A stretch of 64,000 nt of DNA, taken from NCBI GenBank assembly GCA_029168955.1, contig JAPDOI010000876.1, positions 1 to 64,000 on the forward strand. Reading direction: 5' to 3'. The notes beneath the pieces were generated by a model. That model made no database searches, was not told the DNA's origin, and saw only the letters and a program-made list of their open reading frames with translations. Below are positions 44,103 through 56,436 of the stretch, in pieces. Position 1 is the first letter of the stretch. Every line of letters starts with the position of its first letter. The position numbers and the translations under genes are program-made. The DNA is from Aplectana chamaeleonis (lineage: Eukaryota; Nematoda; Chromadorea; Rhabditida; Cosmocercidae).

Positions 44103-47100
44103 CTGAAATGAAACAGTAGATTAATTCTTCGTTGTCGCCTGTTGTCGCTTGTCATGCGATCATACGCTTCTGACTATAAACACGCTATTGGTTCAATATC
44201 GTTCGCAGAATTTGGTCAGAAAGGGCGCAAAGACGCGTTTTGGCGTCTTTTCTTGCCTTCTTTGAGTAACAAGCTTCAAACTCAACCGTGAGCGAAACTA
44301 TGCTGATATTCATGACCGCCGCGTTGCGGGCTACCCAATAGTATAGCCTTTTTGGGGGCTTCAGTAAGAAGTAAGGAAGCTCGGCTTCTTTAGTTTCTAA
44401 TGAAACCCCCACAACTTCTAAATTACGGCGCCGTGGCGAAGGGAGAGAGGCTAGGAACGCGCCTCTTTGCCACGGTATCGCATTATAAACCAAACTTCTT
44501 CAGTTCTCAACGAAACCACCACGAAAGCAAGACCGTTGGGTACCCCCAAGGTCAGGGTCAAGAATGCCTCCATAGTTTCGCTCAAAGTTGAGCTTAACGC
44601 GACTCTGGCAATTCTCGGCTCCGAGCGCCTGACAGTGCTACTTAAATTTTCAACCTGCGGGTCGGCTTCTGTTGCTGTCCGGGCTACTGCTGTTGCTGTT
44701 CGGGTTCCTCCAGTTCGCCCAAACGGCAAAAGCCAACAAGAGTAGTCTAGAGATCGGAAAAAGGAGCCAAACTGCCAGGCGGCTGCGAGTCCTGTTCGGT
44801 GCGACTGGAGGCCGAGAATCGCCTGAGGAGTTATTCAAAAAGGACGAAAAAGGCGCGGAAACGCGTCTCTGCGCGCATTCTGACCGAAGCGTACGAGCGG
44901 TGTTATGATTGTCGCATTGTTTTGTGTGCTGTGTACTGTCACCTAGGGCAACCACAGTACAAGTCGCTAACTGTCGCTGTTGTCGCCTGTTGTTGCCTAC
45001 CATCGCTTACTGCCGCTCCCTTATCTCGTGGATTCTATCTCAGGCGATTCTTGGCATCGAGCCGCCCCGAACAGCAATCGGAGCCGCCTGACAGTTCGGC
45101 TCGTTCTCCCAATCTCCGAGCCACTGCTGTTGCTGTTCTGGCGAACTGGAGCAGCCCGGACAGCAACAGCAGTGGCCCAGAAAACAACAGCAGCGGCCCG
45201 AACAGTAGCAGGAGCCGACCCGCAGATTGGGAGAACGAGCCGAACTGTCAGGCGGCTCGGGGCCAAGAAGTGCCTGAGATTAATGTCTCTGAAATCGTAC
45301 GAGACCCTCTAGGAAAGAAGTTATGGCCCCTCAAAAATTGAGCTGCGGAAGCATGGTGGACGACTTGTCCGAAGCTTGTAACTTCCGTCATTTGCAACCG
45401 ATGTATGCGAACCGACCCGAATGGATAGAGAGGCTGAGAATGAAGGGAAGAACGGGGCTATTGATCGGAAACCGTAGCTTATCTCGCCACTGCTGAGCTC
45501 GAAAGATCGTAAAAGGGGCGTGCCAAAGTGGCTCCCCGAGGTGGGCGTCCCAAGGTGGCTTCCTCCTATAACTCGCTTATTCGGAGGTACTGAGAGCTCG
45601 CACTTGGCAGGCGCTATTTGGGGTGGGTCTACTTCACAATTATGTGGAAATCTCAGATTTCGCCCGTGAGCTTGGACTGTGCCTTTAACGCTTTGGACAA
45701 TAATCACACTTTTGGTGATTTTCATACAGCGTTGTGTTAGGGGGAAAAATACTAGATGGCAAAAGATTACTGACAGCCATGAGGAATATGTACATCATTG
45801 ATTGAAAATAAAGACTAGCCAAGAATGTTTGTTTTGTCTGTAGCGTAAGAGAACGACATTACATTCCGGTCACCCTAATATGTTATCGCGGATTAGACAG
45901 AGCTATTGTCGCTCATAGCAACTGCTGTCGCTTGCTGTTGACTAATATGAGTCCATACTTGTTGGAAACAACTACGATGTCCCTGGTTTTCGTGTAATTC
46001 CAATTGCTGTCGTCTACTGTTACATCGAGCTAATGTCGCGCAACGTTGTTGGTAATCGCCGGGCATGCGTTCATACCTTGGACAATAATCACACCTCCAG
46101 TAATTGTCGTTTAAATTTACGAGTGTCCACACTTCTAAAAGAGCTAATGTCGATCAGTGTCGCTCACTGCAGCTGCTAGCGCTTGCTGTCGCCTGACATG
46201 TCTTCATGCCTTTTGGAAACAATCACACTTCTGCTAACATTAGCGTGTTACTGCAAATTCCTACTGTGACTACTGTCGCTCAATATCACTTGTTGTAGCT
46301 GTTTTCGCTTGTTGTCGCCTAGCGTTGCTCAGTATCGCACTCTTCTTAGAAACGCTGATTCTATATAGCATTTTTCAAGGCCCAAGGTGACAATGGAAAA
46401 GACCGTCTACTATCGCTCAGCCATAGCATGTTATCACTAGACTTTGTCTCAAGGAGAGTGTCCGCTCACACGGTCGGCGTGCGTGTCGAAAAGCTGTCGA
46501 GAAACGATTTTCCGAAATCGGAAGTCGATTAGCAGGAACATTTGACGCTTGATGAATAATATTCCAATCAGCTGTTTGCAGCTATGTGGAGGCTCATTCG
46601 TAATAATGCCTTTGCGACGGCCGGTCCACAAAAACGCCGGGCGGATAATCACATTCGGACAGACTTTACCCGCCGCGGTTGAAGCCTAGCATGGAATCAT
46701 ACTTCGGACCCTAATTATGGTGTTGCTGGGTTGCGGCTATCCCATTCGTAAAAAAGTGGTTCAGGCAAGAATTCGACGAAAGGAAATTGTTTCCTGTTCC
46801 CTGCTTTCTCCTAGAGCTATTGTCGCTCGATGTCGCTCAGTGTCGCCTATCGCACCCCCCCCCTTGTTTCCCACCATTCTTCCATAGCATAGTTTACGTA
46901 CATATGTCGCTCTCCAATGCCGGACCGTTCTTTTTTTTTGAATAATACCGTCAACGATAGCCCAGTTCCACTCACTACCGCCTGTTGTCGCTCAACGTCG
47001 CGCACCTCCTCTCTCTAGTATCGTGGCTTCGACAGCGAATCATTTGTGTATGTCGCTGGCTATCGCGATTTGGCATCAAATGATATCCCGTGACTCATTA

Positions 47101-48637
47101 TAAAACACTGTAGCGTACTGTTGCTCAGAACCATTGGCTATCTCTAGCTGCCGCGGTTGCAGCGTGACATGCGTTTATACTTTCGGATAATTGTCACACT
47201 TCTGCTAGTTGTTGCGATTTCGCCCATCCTTGTCTACTGCCCCCTAACTATGGTCGCACTGTGTCGCTTGCTGTCGCCCACCGTTGCCTATAACCCTGGT
47301 ACAGCGACTTCCATGGGACATCGTTTACGTTTGTCGCTTGCTGCTGCTCTACGCCACCAAGCAGCGTGAGCTTCGAGGGGCGGCCATAGGCGGCAGAGGG
47401 CGAGAGAGCGATAACAAACGATAGTCTTAGTAAGCTAAATATAACTATTGACAATACCTAATCACAGGAAACAACTTTCCCGCTGGGCGACACAGAAAAT
47501 TAATGAGCGAAAGTTTAGCGATGAGAAGCGGCACTAAGAGACAATCATCCACAACAAGCGACGAGGAGTGAGTGCTGCGAAACCCTGCCAATCAAGGGGG
47601 TGAGCTGCGAGTGTCATGGTACAATCGCTTGGCGTCAACGTTTGTCGCTGCGCGAATTGAAGTAAAGTCTGTTCGAATGTGACTCTCCACCTGCGCGGTT
47701 GGCGATCGTGTCGATCGGCCGTCACGAAAGCATTTTTCGGATGAGCCTTTCCCTGACTGAGACACAGCTGACTGGCACATTATCCACTATTCGTCTGATA
47801 TTCCTGACAATCGATTCAAAGGTCCGGAAAGATGCCCTCGCGACGGTGGCTAGACAAGCAGGCCGACCGCATGGGCGGACAGTCCCAATCAGGCAGACCT
47901 TAGCTGCCGCGAGCTCCCTCTCGCTATCACTTTCTGCTGCTCAGCTTTGCATTATGTCGCTAGCAACCCATCACACTTATGCTGATCATGGTCACTCTAC
48001 ACCAGTTACACCAACTTGTAATGTTGCCTAATGTCGCTTGCTGTCGCCCACGGTCGGTTATAGTTGCCAAGGGTTGAGTACATGACTGCTCATCGCACAG
48101 ACTAAATTTTTTCCTCGGAAGAAACTTACCATAATGTAGTTGGGATCTCGTCGCCCCCTTGTGGTCATTTCTGTTTCGATCTCATATCGTTGTCTGTCGA
48201 TGTGAGCCTCATCAATGCCGTCCTCGAGAAGCGCTTCGATGTTGCTGACATCTCGATCATCTGAAGGACGATTTCAATCCTCGGCAGCAACCAGCAGTTG
48301 AAGAAAGAACTCTTGACAAGACGCAGTTCTAACCTCCATGTTCGAACTCTTCCAACCACTCGGCGATTTTCTCTAGTCGTCGCAGTGTGCGGGAGTGGAA
48401 ATGTCGATTGACCACGCAGGAAATCTGGAAATATTGAAGAATTCCTAACTAATAATCTGATTCTAACTCCTATTTAGAGAATGCATACCTTATAACTCCT
48501 TACTAGAACATCTATAAGTTTCTGTACAATGTCTTCACGATTGGTATCGTCAAGTTCTAGGAGACTTTCCAGAGCTGTGGCCCGCATCTCGAGGATCTCC
48601 AGCACCTCAGCGTTCGGGCGGCCGCGCTCCACGCCAT
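43917..48637 (-). CDS. unidentified protein, last four exons
   Basis: Four minus-strand exons (48637-48489, 48424-48334, 48260-48130, 44102-43917) have GT-AG borders and phases that join without a break, ending in a TGA. The product begins (incomplete) VERGRPNAEVLEILEMRATA and continues with a helical, E/L/R-rich region (about 50 residues per exon). It then has a polar, S/D/T-rich C-terminus ending SPSDDVVIRF. There is no transmembrane segment, signal peptide or motif I recognise. The short helical segments and LESLLELDD phrase might suit a small chaperone-cofactor fold, but I do not assign one. The 4 kb last intron is filled with diverged repeats. Frame continuity over three splice junctions is the main evidence that this is real. 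Confidence 0.75.
44630..45258. repeat. palindromic element with GAGCCGCCTGACAG ends
   Basis: 45081-45258 is the clearest part: GAGCCGCCTGACAGTTCGGC at the left and GCCGAACTGTCAGGCGGCTC at the right, with CAGCAACAGCAG in the centre. A partial copy precedes it from about 44630. Complete relative at 58562-58734. Confidence 0.8.
45270..45690. repeat. AGGCAC-family element fragment
   Basis: Resembles the interior of 14951-15443 and closes with GGACTGTGCCTTTAACG, a TTAA-type right terminus. The left terminus is not present. A second diverged relative is spread over 50600-51500. Confidence 0.55.
45880..48060. repeat. diverged dispersed repeats, GTCGCTTGCTGTCGCC motif
   Basis: The phrases TGTCGCTCA, GCTTGCTGTCGCC and AATCACACTTCTGCTA recur a dozen times at irregular spacing within the last intron of the unidentified gene. 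They look like an old, eroded tandem array. No gene was recognised. Confidence 0.5.
48130..48260 (-). CDS. exon of unidentified gene
   Basis: 131 nt between acceptor CCTTCAG and donor GTAAGT, phase 1 to phase 0, acidic then basic, ending RRDPNYIM. Confidence 0.78.
48334..48424 (-). CDS. exon of unidentified gene
   Basis: 91 nt between acceptor ATTTCCAG and donor GTTAGA, phase 0 to phase 1, encoding RRLEKIAEWLEEFEHG. Confidence 0.75.
48489..48637 (-). CDS. exon of unidentified gene
   Basis: 149 nt after acceptor GGCTTCAG, donor GTATGC, entering in phase 1. The other two frames hit stops, leaving one frame fully open and ending KLIDVLVRSYK. Confidence 0.75.
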
Positions 48638-48720
48638 CTGAAGCCGGGAAAGTGGACTATGAAAATATTTTTGGACACTGGTTCAGAAAACATCTCACAC
48701 TTTCACTTCATCGATGAGAC

Positions 48721-48762
48721 CTCGCACTCTCCGCGTCATCGTGGAAGGCTCACTTAAGGGGT
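48721..48762 (-). CDS. candidate upstream exon at a transposon edge
   Basis: Using donor GTCTCA at 48720 leaves phase 1, as the next exon requires, and the frame reads SEPSTMTRRVR. The only plausible acceptor, ACACTGCAG, lies inside the terminal repeat of the element 48754-49009. If that is right, the first nine exon bases come from the transposon. Alternatively the ATG here could be a start codon. Confidence 0.35.
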
Positions 48763-49009
48763 CTGCAGTGTTGCAGAGACCGGCGTGTGGTCGCCGAGCG
48801 TCAGCCTTGACGCGGGTCGCGGCGTCGGTTGCCGCTCGCTGGCAGTGATGTAGTTCCGTCGGCGCGTCAATACACTCTGCGGTGCCCCCTCTTTTCCCTT
48901 CACGCCGCGTCGGTCGCCATCGTCGCCGAATGTAATCGATATTACATCACCCAATGCGGTTCGTCGCTGCGAGAGCAACGTCGCGACTTCAACTCTGCAG
49001 ACCCCTTAA
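48754..49009. mobile_element. TTAA-flanked 256-bp element
   Basis: TTAA then GGGGTCTGCAGTG at the left; CTCTGCAGACCCC then TTAA at the right. GGGGTCTGCAG is perfectly inverted. Its left end touches the candidate exon at 48721-48762, and its right end lies four bases before an 86-bp tandem array. Confidence 0.85.
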
Positions 49010-49012
49010 GAG

Positions 49013-49770
49013 GTCGTTTATCCTTTCGCTGCCAAGCGGCGCGGCACAGCGCATTCATGTGATATTGATCAAGCGGCGCGATACGATCGATATTAGCCGT
49101 CGTTTACGCTGCCACGGCCAAGCGGGGCGTCGGAGTGCATTTCTGCATTATTGATCACGCGGCGCGGCATGATCGATATTAGCCGTCGTTTACGCTGCCA
49201 CGGCCAAGCGGCGCGTCGGAGTGCATTTCTGCATTATTGATCACGCGGCGCGGCATGATTGATGATAGGCGTCGTTTATACTTCCAGCGCCGAGCGGCGC
49301 GACGGAGTGCATTTCTGCATTATTGATCACGCGGCGCGGCACGATCGATATTAGCCGTCGTTTACGCTGCCACTGCCAAGCGGCGCGGTGGAGTGTATGT
49401 CTGCATTATTGATCTCGCCGCGCGGGACGATTAATGATAGGCGTCGTTTATAGTTCCGTCGCCGATCGGCTCGGTGAAGTGCAATTCTATGATATCGTTA
49501 GTGCCGCACCGCACGATCAGTACCACAGAAATGCACTGTGCCGCGCCGCTCAGCGGCGGGAGTATAAACAACCCCATAGGCGTCGTTTATACTTCCAGCG
49601 CCAAGCGGCGCGGCGAAGAGCAATCGTGTAATATCGATCGAACTGCACCGCGCGATCAGTACTACAGAAATGCCCTGTGCTGCGCCACTCGGTGGAGCGA
49701 GTATAAACAATCACTTACAGAATAGTGCTTCGCCGCGCCGCTTGGCGGGAGAACTATAAACGACGTCTGA
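49013..49770 (+). repeat. 86-bp tandem array, then two diverged units
   Basis: GTCGTTTA starts at 49013, 49099, 49185, 49271, 49357 and 49443, an exact 86-bp spacing. Each unit has GCCAAGCGGCGCGTCGGAGT, ATTTCTGCATTATTGATCAC and GATCGATATTAGCC or variants. It ends with AGTATAAAC-GA, the inverted terminus of the 28188/56437 element family. It appears to be an internally amplified member of that family. Confidence 0.92.
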
Positions 49771-50109
49771 AGCACAGTCCCATTTTCCCTGCATTTTTCA
49801 AAATGTCCATTTTCGCGCATAACAAATTACATTTGGAAGAGTTAAAAAGAGGATATCTCTTGACATGCGATCCATTTTATTACACATGAATTGTATTTGA
49901 AAAAAAAACCAATAAAAATGAACCTAAAAATTTATTCCACCAAGTGGCTAACTTCAAGGCGTCTTCCGTCTTGTCGGCTTCGTTCACCATGGCGATGTAG
50001 GAGTGATGGGCGAGTGTGATCATTTCTCTGAAAATCGTAGCTTTTCATTTGTAAACAGTTAGGTTCACGAGGTGAGACTAATTGTGGGCGGGGCTACGAA
50101 CACGGTGCA
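49771..50109. other. no gene seen
   Basis: Unique-looking sequence without a supported feature. Confidence 0.4.
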
Positions 50110-50475
50110 TTATACTTGTTCCGAATCGAATAATCGGATGAGTATCCGACTGTTTCAGTCGGATAAAAAAGTCGATTTTATATTCGAAAAAAACGATATC
50201 CGACTGTAGTCGAAAAACCGAATATTCGAAATAGTGTTATATCCGACTACAGTCTAAAAGTCGAATATTCGAAAAAGGGCGATATCCGACTATAGTCGAA
50301 AAGTCGAATAATCGAAAAAGTGCAATATCCGACTAAAATCGAGTAGTCATATATTCGAAAAAAAAGCGATATCCGACTGTAGTCTAAAAGTCGAATATTC
50401 GAAAAAGGGCGATATGCGACTACAGTCGAAAAGTCGGATATTCGAATTGAATTTTATTTGAAACAAGTATACGGT
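50110..50475. repeat. ATATCCGACTATAGTCGAAAAG tandem element
   Basis: Repeated units containing GATATCCGACT and AGTCGAATATTCGAAAAA at about 40-57 bp spacing, bounded by TATACTTGTTCC at the left and the inverted GAAACAAGTATA at the right. Confidence 0.75.
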
Positions 50476-52139
50476 GCATTCAAAAACTGGATTTTAGATT
50501 TTCTGCCCATGTTAGAGAGATTCTGGCACATATGTATTATGATGGCATCTCATGAATCGCCAAATGTTTTTTTGAAAACGAGTTATGAACCCTGAAAATC
50601 TTCTGAATTTGAGCTGCAGAGCTTCGGTGGTCGAGTTGTCCCAGGCCTGTCTTCCTCGTCAAAGGGATCATTAATACATGTGAGTTAAGATTCACTAAGC
50701 GTCTAGACTTCGTTGAGTACAAAGCATCTTCAAAGAGGAGAGGCCAATGGTTTCCCTCAACGGGGCGTGGCCATTGGTTTTCTGCTGTGTCTTGCTCATT
50801 CTGAGACAGTGGAATTCAGAACTTTGCAGGTGCTCTCAAAGTGCAATAGTAACTTTCAAATCTTTCACCCTCCCCCGTGAGCCAAGGTGGTACCCGAACT
50901 AAATTCGCCTAAATCCAAGGTGTGACAATTTAGAGGACGAGTTGTCTTGGGTCTGTTTTACTTGTCGAATGCGGCCGCTAAATGAAAGTCAAGTAGTATG
51001 AAGAGTGCAAGATCAAGATAGAATGAAATATCAGACAAGTCGGTTGAAGCTATTCGAGAGTGTAGCCTTTAATGAGTTCAAAACTCGTCCAAAGGGGCGT
51101 GGCGAATGACTTCATTTAAATGGGTTGATTGGCTTTCAGCTTCCTTCTGTATGTAGCTCAATTGGAAGGATTGGAGTTCAACACACACAACTTTGAAACC
51201 TTTCAAACCACTCTAGAAGCCCAGTGATGGCTCCGCGATTGAGGGACAAAAAATTAGTGGGCGAGTTGTCTCCTTGGGCTATTTTTTCTCTCCAAAAGCA
51301 GCCGTTGAACGGCAGCGAAAAAAGACAAGGAAGGAGACTGGGAAAGAAGGGAAAATTGAAGGCTCTGGTTGAAATCAATTGCGATCCTAGCTTCTATTGA
51401 ACTCGAGAGCTCCTTCATCGGGGGTCTGCTCATTGTTTTCCTTCAATGAGACAGCCTATTGTGGGAGAGAGCTTATTGTTGTCTTCTGTAACTCGCTTTT
51501 TCTGAGAAACCAGAATGCAGCATTTGGCTTGCGCCTGGCAACAGGGGAAACGTAAAAATTTCAAAATTGAGAGTTTTTTGGGAGGGGGGATGTAAAAATT
51601 TCGGGAAAAACCTAAACAAAATCGGGGGTGTTTTCAGTCGCGTTTCTCTTTCTTTGAGGCAAACAGGTCTCGGAACGAGGAGTTTGGACGCGGTTGTCGC
51701 ACATATTGTAATAGCAACAAAAAGATCAAGAGAACAATACCAGAGTACCAAAACAGTACATGTGAGGAAGGTTTCTATAGATAACGATGTAATAGCCGTA
51801 TTTTAGGGAGTAGCCGATATTCCAGCACATAAGACACATTTTTAGACGAGTTGCATTCATTAATCGGGACTGTTACCTTTGATTCGTCGCTTCAAAAATT
51901 GGCCAACGTCCCCCCCCCATGAAATTTCGGATTTTCAAATTTCTGAGAAAAAGATGCAGAATCTCCATGAAATTCCCTACAAACTGATACCTAACATCCC
52001 TCCAATAACCTCAAAATTACGAAGAAAATTGCCTTAAACCCGTTCTCTCGTTGTCCAATGCCGCTGTCCAGAGCCGCGCCTGCGGCCGAAATCGGACAAC
52101 GCAGATTTTCTTTTGAAAAGGAAACCCTGAGTTCTCCAA
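50476..52139. other. diverged repeats, no gene
   Basis: Related blocks (GAGTTGTC, CTCAAAGGGGCGTGG) recur about every 300 bp from 50600 to 51500 and match the AGGCAC-family interior. The rest is unremarkable. Confidence 0.4.
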
Positions 52140-52144
52140 GGTAC

Positions 52145-53795
52145 AGTTCAGTTCCGCAATCGCGTTCAGTCCTCATTATCACAATCGTAGAAGCGAAACG
52201 GTTGTTTTTGAATAATTGTGGTGCGCGCGAAGCGCGCACCAGATTTGGTTTTGAATCGGCCACGCGCGCAACCCCTTTTTCGAAATCTCAGTTCAGAGTG
52301 AACGCAGAAATTAGGGCTAATTTGCATTGAAAAGAGCGTAAAAAGATGGGTATACACCCCAAATATGGTTTGGAACGGCTTACTGGTTTTCGAGAAAAAA
52401 TTGAAAACCCGCTCGTTTTTGTTGTTAATCTCCTTTTTTTTCAGACGGCGTTCACGATCTTGCGGGTACACTTAAAATTGAGCTGGGAAGCTCATTTTTG
52501 GACTGGAGACTGGAAATGGGTGCAGGTCGCTCCTATTCCATTTTGAACTTAATACCTTAACTTTGAAGGGCACCTGAAAATCGTGGGTTTACATACTAAA
52601 TTAGCCGTGGAGCACGAAAACTGCTTGGACATGATACGGCTGTGGAGACCAAGGTGTGGGGTGGATCTGCAGCCAGCTAACACAGGTCGACGGAGGTAAG
52701 TACGGAACTTGTCAGAATTCGTACTCATGACACGAAATCGATCGATAATCAATATTATCGATTTTTGAGCTTCTTGCACAAAATGCGGCGTGGAGTGGTG
52801 ATTGCTGATGGGATTGGTTTTCTTGGTTGGGAAATTTTGCTCATCAGTCATTATCGATAAATAACAATCAATAATATTGATTTTTTTCGCCTGTCACTGT
52901 TAATGATTTTTGATTGTTGATGGCTTTAAGTCACTTGTTCGGGAAATTCTTCTCACCATGCAAGTTCAAATAATAATTATCAATAATATCGAGTTATCAC
53001 ATGTTGCTCGAAATGCAGCAATGAGTGGTATTTTTTATGGTTTTGGGTCATAAGTTACAAAAATTGTACTCATACGACAATATCGTTTGTCAGATGTTTC
53101 ATCATTCCAAAAAGGAAATCGTGGAGCAAAATTGGAGTCAGAAAAGGAACCTTCGGGAAAAATATGTGAAATTTCTGAAAATTTAGCTTCCTGGCAAAAG
53201 TAACGATTTGGTAATGATAAAAAAAAGTTTTAAAAATGTCTTGAAATATCTTAAAAAAGAGATTTGGCGTAAAATAGCCTGGAAAATAAAAAAGTTAGGA
53301 AATGAAGTGAAATAACCAAAAAAGACGATGTGGTGGTCGATCATTTCACAAGCTTCTCCGTTAAACTTATCAAAACAAAATCAAGCGCGCAACGGAAACA
53401 TTAAGCCATTTTTGAAAGCTGTATCAAGGGAATCAGCATATCTCATGCTGGGTGAAGGCAACGCTCCATTCCATAACGTGCTTGATTTCGTTTTGATAAG
53501 TTTAACGGAGAAGCTTGTGAAATGATCGACCACCAAATCACATTTTTGGTTATTTCACTTCATTTCCTAACTTTTTTATTTTCCAGGCTATTTTACGCCA
53601 AATCTCTTTTTTAAGATATTTCAAGACATTTTAAAAACTTTTTTTATCATTACCAAATCGTTACTTTTGCCAGGAAGCTAAATTTTCAGAAATTCAACTA
53701 TGAAAATGAAGGTATCATCCTGAAAACAACCGCTTCGCTTCTACGATTGTGATAATGAGACTTTGCGGACTGAACGCGATTGCAGAACTAGATCA
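52145..53795. mobile_element. inverted repeat bracketing a large palindrome
   Basis: CAATCGCGTTCAGTCC at 52158 and CATTATCACAATCGTAGAAG at 52176 are mirrored at 53747-53790 (CTTCTACGATTGTGATAATG, GGACTGAACGCGATTG). The bracketed 1.5 kb contains the palindrome 53169-53695 and no recognised gene. Confidence 0.65.
53169..53695. repeat. ~525-bp near-perfect palindrome
   Basis: The left arm starts AATTTCTGAAAATTTAGCTT C and the right arm ends GAAGCTAAATTTTCAGAAATT. Inner markers such as ACAAGCTTCTCCGTTAAACT are mirrored by AGTTTAACGGAGAAGCTTGT. Arms of about 220 bp differ at only a few positions, and the loop (about 53392-53476) is roughly 85 bp. A short open frame at 53328-53525 is a by-product. 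Confidence 0.92.
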
Positions 53796-53799
53796 TACT

Positions 53800-55472
53800 A
53801 CTTCCGTCCTAAGCCTAACCTCTAAAAACTGCGGTAAGATCGCCAGGGAACTCCGCAACTTAGGGCATTTAAGAGCAATAATCCAAATTGCACTGCCGCG
53901 AGCCGTCGAAAATTACCGCGCTCCAAAGTCAAACCGAGCTATGTGCGCAGAGGAAACCGCAAAACCGAAGACACCCCCTCTCCTACCCGCGCTCGCACCC
54001 CTTCTGGTTGACCAATACTAGATGGGAATCGAATTTCTTTGAACCTGTGGAGGTTTACGCACCCACACAAGGGTTCCACCCGCTAGGAGGTCTCGATGCA
54101 CATCTAGCTGGAGGTTTCTTATCTGCAAAAATGTAGATTTCCACCGGTATCTGCTATTTGATGGTGCTATCAGTCATTGGTCTTACAGAAACTCCATCAA
54201 AATGCGTCGATTTTTGATAGCGCACCTTGTGAGGAGATCTGTGTCACAATTTTAATTACTTCTTCCTCAATTTAGATGTTGTGGCTCTCTAGCGAAGAGC
54301 AAGTCAAAACTACACTCCCTGAGGCTAATCAGTCGGACAAGGATATCTTGTACATCTTTCAGTAATTATTTTGAAATGCGAGTGCAGAATTTATTTTCAA
54401 AAAAAATTAGATAGAAAAAATACTTTTTTTTTTTAAATGTTGACCGCAAAAACTGTAAAATTCTATTCAGAATCTGGGGGGGGGGAGGGGCGTAAAAGTT
54501 TTGGACATTTGAGAAGAATTTTTTCTTTAAGTGGGGGGACGTAGCTTCTTTCAGGTCCTGGACAACAATTTGCCTGACACTGTTCCGCGGCATAAAACCT
54601 TAGTTTCGGTTGTCGACAAGAGGTTGTCTACCACACGCCACTATCGACCTGCTGTCCACAGCTGAGATTTCCCAGACTAGCAACCCACATTTCGATGTGT
54701 CCCTGTTTGTCGGCGGCTTCCACAATTTGAACGCATCGCGAGAATATTTCCCTGTTGAATGCATGTGCAGCACTTTGATAGGAGACGTCTGAGCAGGTGG
54801 TTGGCATTTCGGCTGAAATAGATTAATATTGATTTTTTATTCATCAATATACGTATTCGGAAGAAGTTCCCGTACAGATTTCACTTGCGGCAGAGCTGAG
54901 GTTACTTGCTGGCGGGGTGAGATCGACCAGTAGGCGGGGTGATGTAGAGGGGCGGGGCGAGCATTCTGACGAACGTGGTGATAAGGGGCGATAGCACTGT
55001 GCACGAACCATGTTCAGTTTCTGAAAAAGCAGTATTGATTCCATGATAAACTCTGGAATCGGAAATGGAATTCTTTATTCCTTGAACTATGCTTGGATGA
55101 ACTGGAATACATAAAGTTCTGGCGAAATTCCGGTCCGCAATTGCGAACAACCGTTGTTGCAGCCGGCACCTAAATGATAATCGTGTTGGAACCAATTGGT
55201 TCTGGCACGATTCACCATTGTCCCAGCATGAGTATCAGCGAAGTGTTTGCTGCAACAGGGCTTGTCTGCAACCGCGAGCCGGAATTTCGTTCTGATAAGG
55301 AAAGTACAAATATCAGGTCGATTTTCAACCTTCCTTCGTTCCTTTTTTTTTCATTTCAGAAAACCTAAAATCCAGAATTTCCTTAGGTGGCAGTGCACAA
55401 GCCACATATTTAGGTTATATAGAGAAAGAAATGAGATTATCTAATTTTTTTGTTCAGCGGCGAAGGGTATAT
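53800..55472. other. no gene recognised
   Basis: Several short frames occur on both strands. None has a domain or splice support. A GGGGGGGGGGGAGGGG run is at 54477. Confidence 0.4.
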
Positions 55473-55627
55473 TATCCTCTGCTTCTGAGTGAAATTTTAT
55501 TCCGTTCATCGCGTGCTCTTGCGCGCGTACGCTGCGTCTCCTTCTCACCAAACTTTGTCGCTGTCTCTACCCTCGCTCCGCACAAACGCGCGAGGGAACA
55601 GAGTGAATTTGGCTCGGAACCAGAGGA
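55473..55627. mobile_element. ~155-bp inverted-repeat element, copy 3 of 4
   Basis: TATCCTCTGCTTCTGAGTGA at the left and GGCTCGGAACCAGAGGA at the right, with TTCCGTTCATCGCGTGC and CTCGCTCCGCACAAACGCGC inside. Closest to the copy at 2433. Confidence 0.8.
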
Positions 55628-55928
55628 CACATCCGTAGGTTACAAAAGATACAATGCGAATGGCATACCCACTCACTAGGGACCACCCTGAAGTCACTGA
55701 AGTTTCGAAAAACGATCTATCGAGTCGAGGGTGGTAAGGGAGACCATTCTTTGCCTTGAAAATTTCACTCAATTAACACAGGTAGATAAAAAACGGTCAA
55801 AAATTCGCTTTTAATCTATTTCAGAATGTAGAACATTCTGAGCCAGAACTTCGTTCAAGGAAATATTCACGATGAAAAATTTTATTGTAGTTTTTGATGT
55901 TTTAGTGAAGGCAAGTCAGCGAAGTAGT

Positions 55929-56180
55929 CTGAGAGTTTTGCCTAGAATTAGCCGCGAAATAGCCGATAAATAGCCCAGCAGGCGCCGCAGTGGCTCCTGC
56001 TGGCTATTTACCGGCTGTTTCGCGGCGAGCATTATTTGGCGGCTATTTTGCGGCGGGTATTATTCAGCGGCTAATTCTCGGCTATTTCGCGGCGAGCATG
56101 ACATATTTGGCATCTATTTCGAGGCAAACAGGCGATTCGCGGCTATTTCGCTGCTATTTCGCGGCCAAAACTCTCAGAGT
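55929..56180. mobile_element. foldback element with CTGAGAGTTTTG ends
   Basis: CTGAGAGTTTTGCC at the left and GGCCAAAACTCTCAG at the right. The whole interior is made of GCGGCTATTTCGCGGC and its inverse, so it folds extensively. Confidence 0.8.
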
Positions 56181-56436
56181 AAAAGGAAAATAGGGAAAAG
56201 TCCCCACAAATAGTCCCAAATATCGTAGACAGAACTGTTTAAAACATCTACTAACATATTTATTTACGTCTGCTTGGTGTGTTTGGCGCACTGCGGACTT
56301 TCGAGAATTCAAACGTTTGGAATGGTTTTGCAATTCGAAATTCTTAGGTATAGTTAGGTCCGTGGCTTGCTTCCTTGAGAAAAAACATTAGAATCTCACC
56401 CGCGGATGCGCGGCGGTTGCGTGCGTCGGCCCGCTG

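Noticed and set aside
49013..49770. CRISPR-like array
   Set aside because: Units are contiguous 86-bp repeats without unique spacers, and the genome is eukaryotic.
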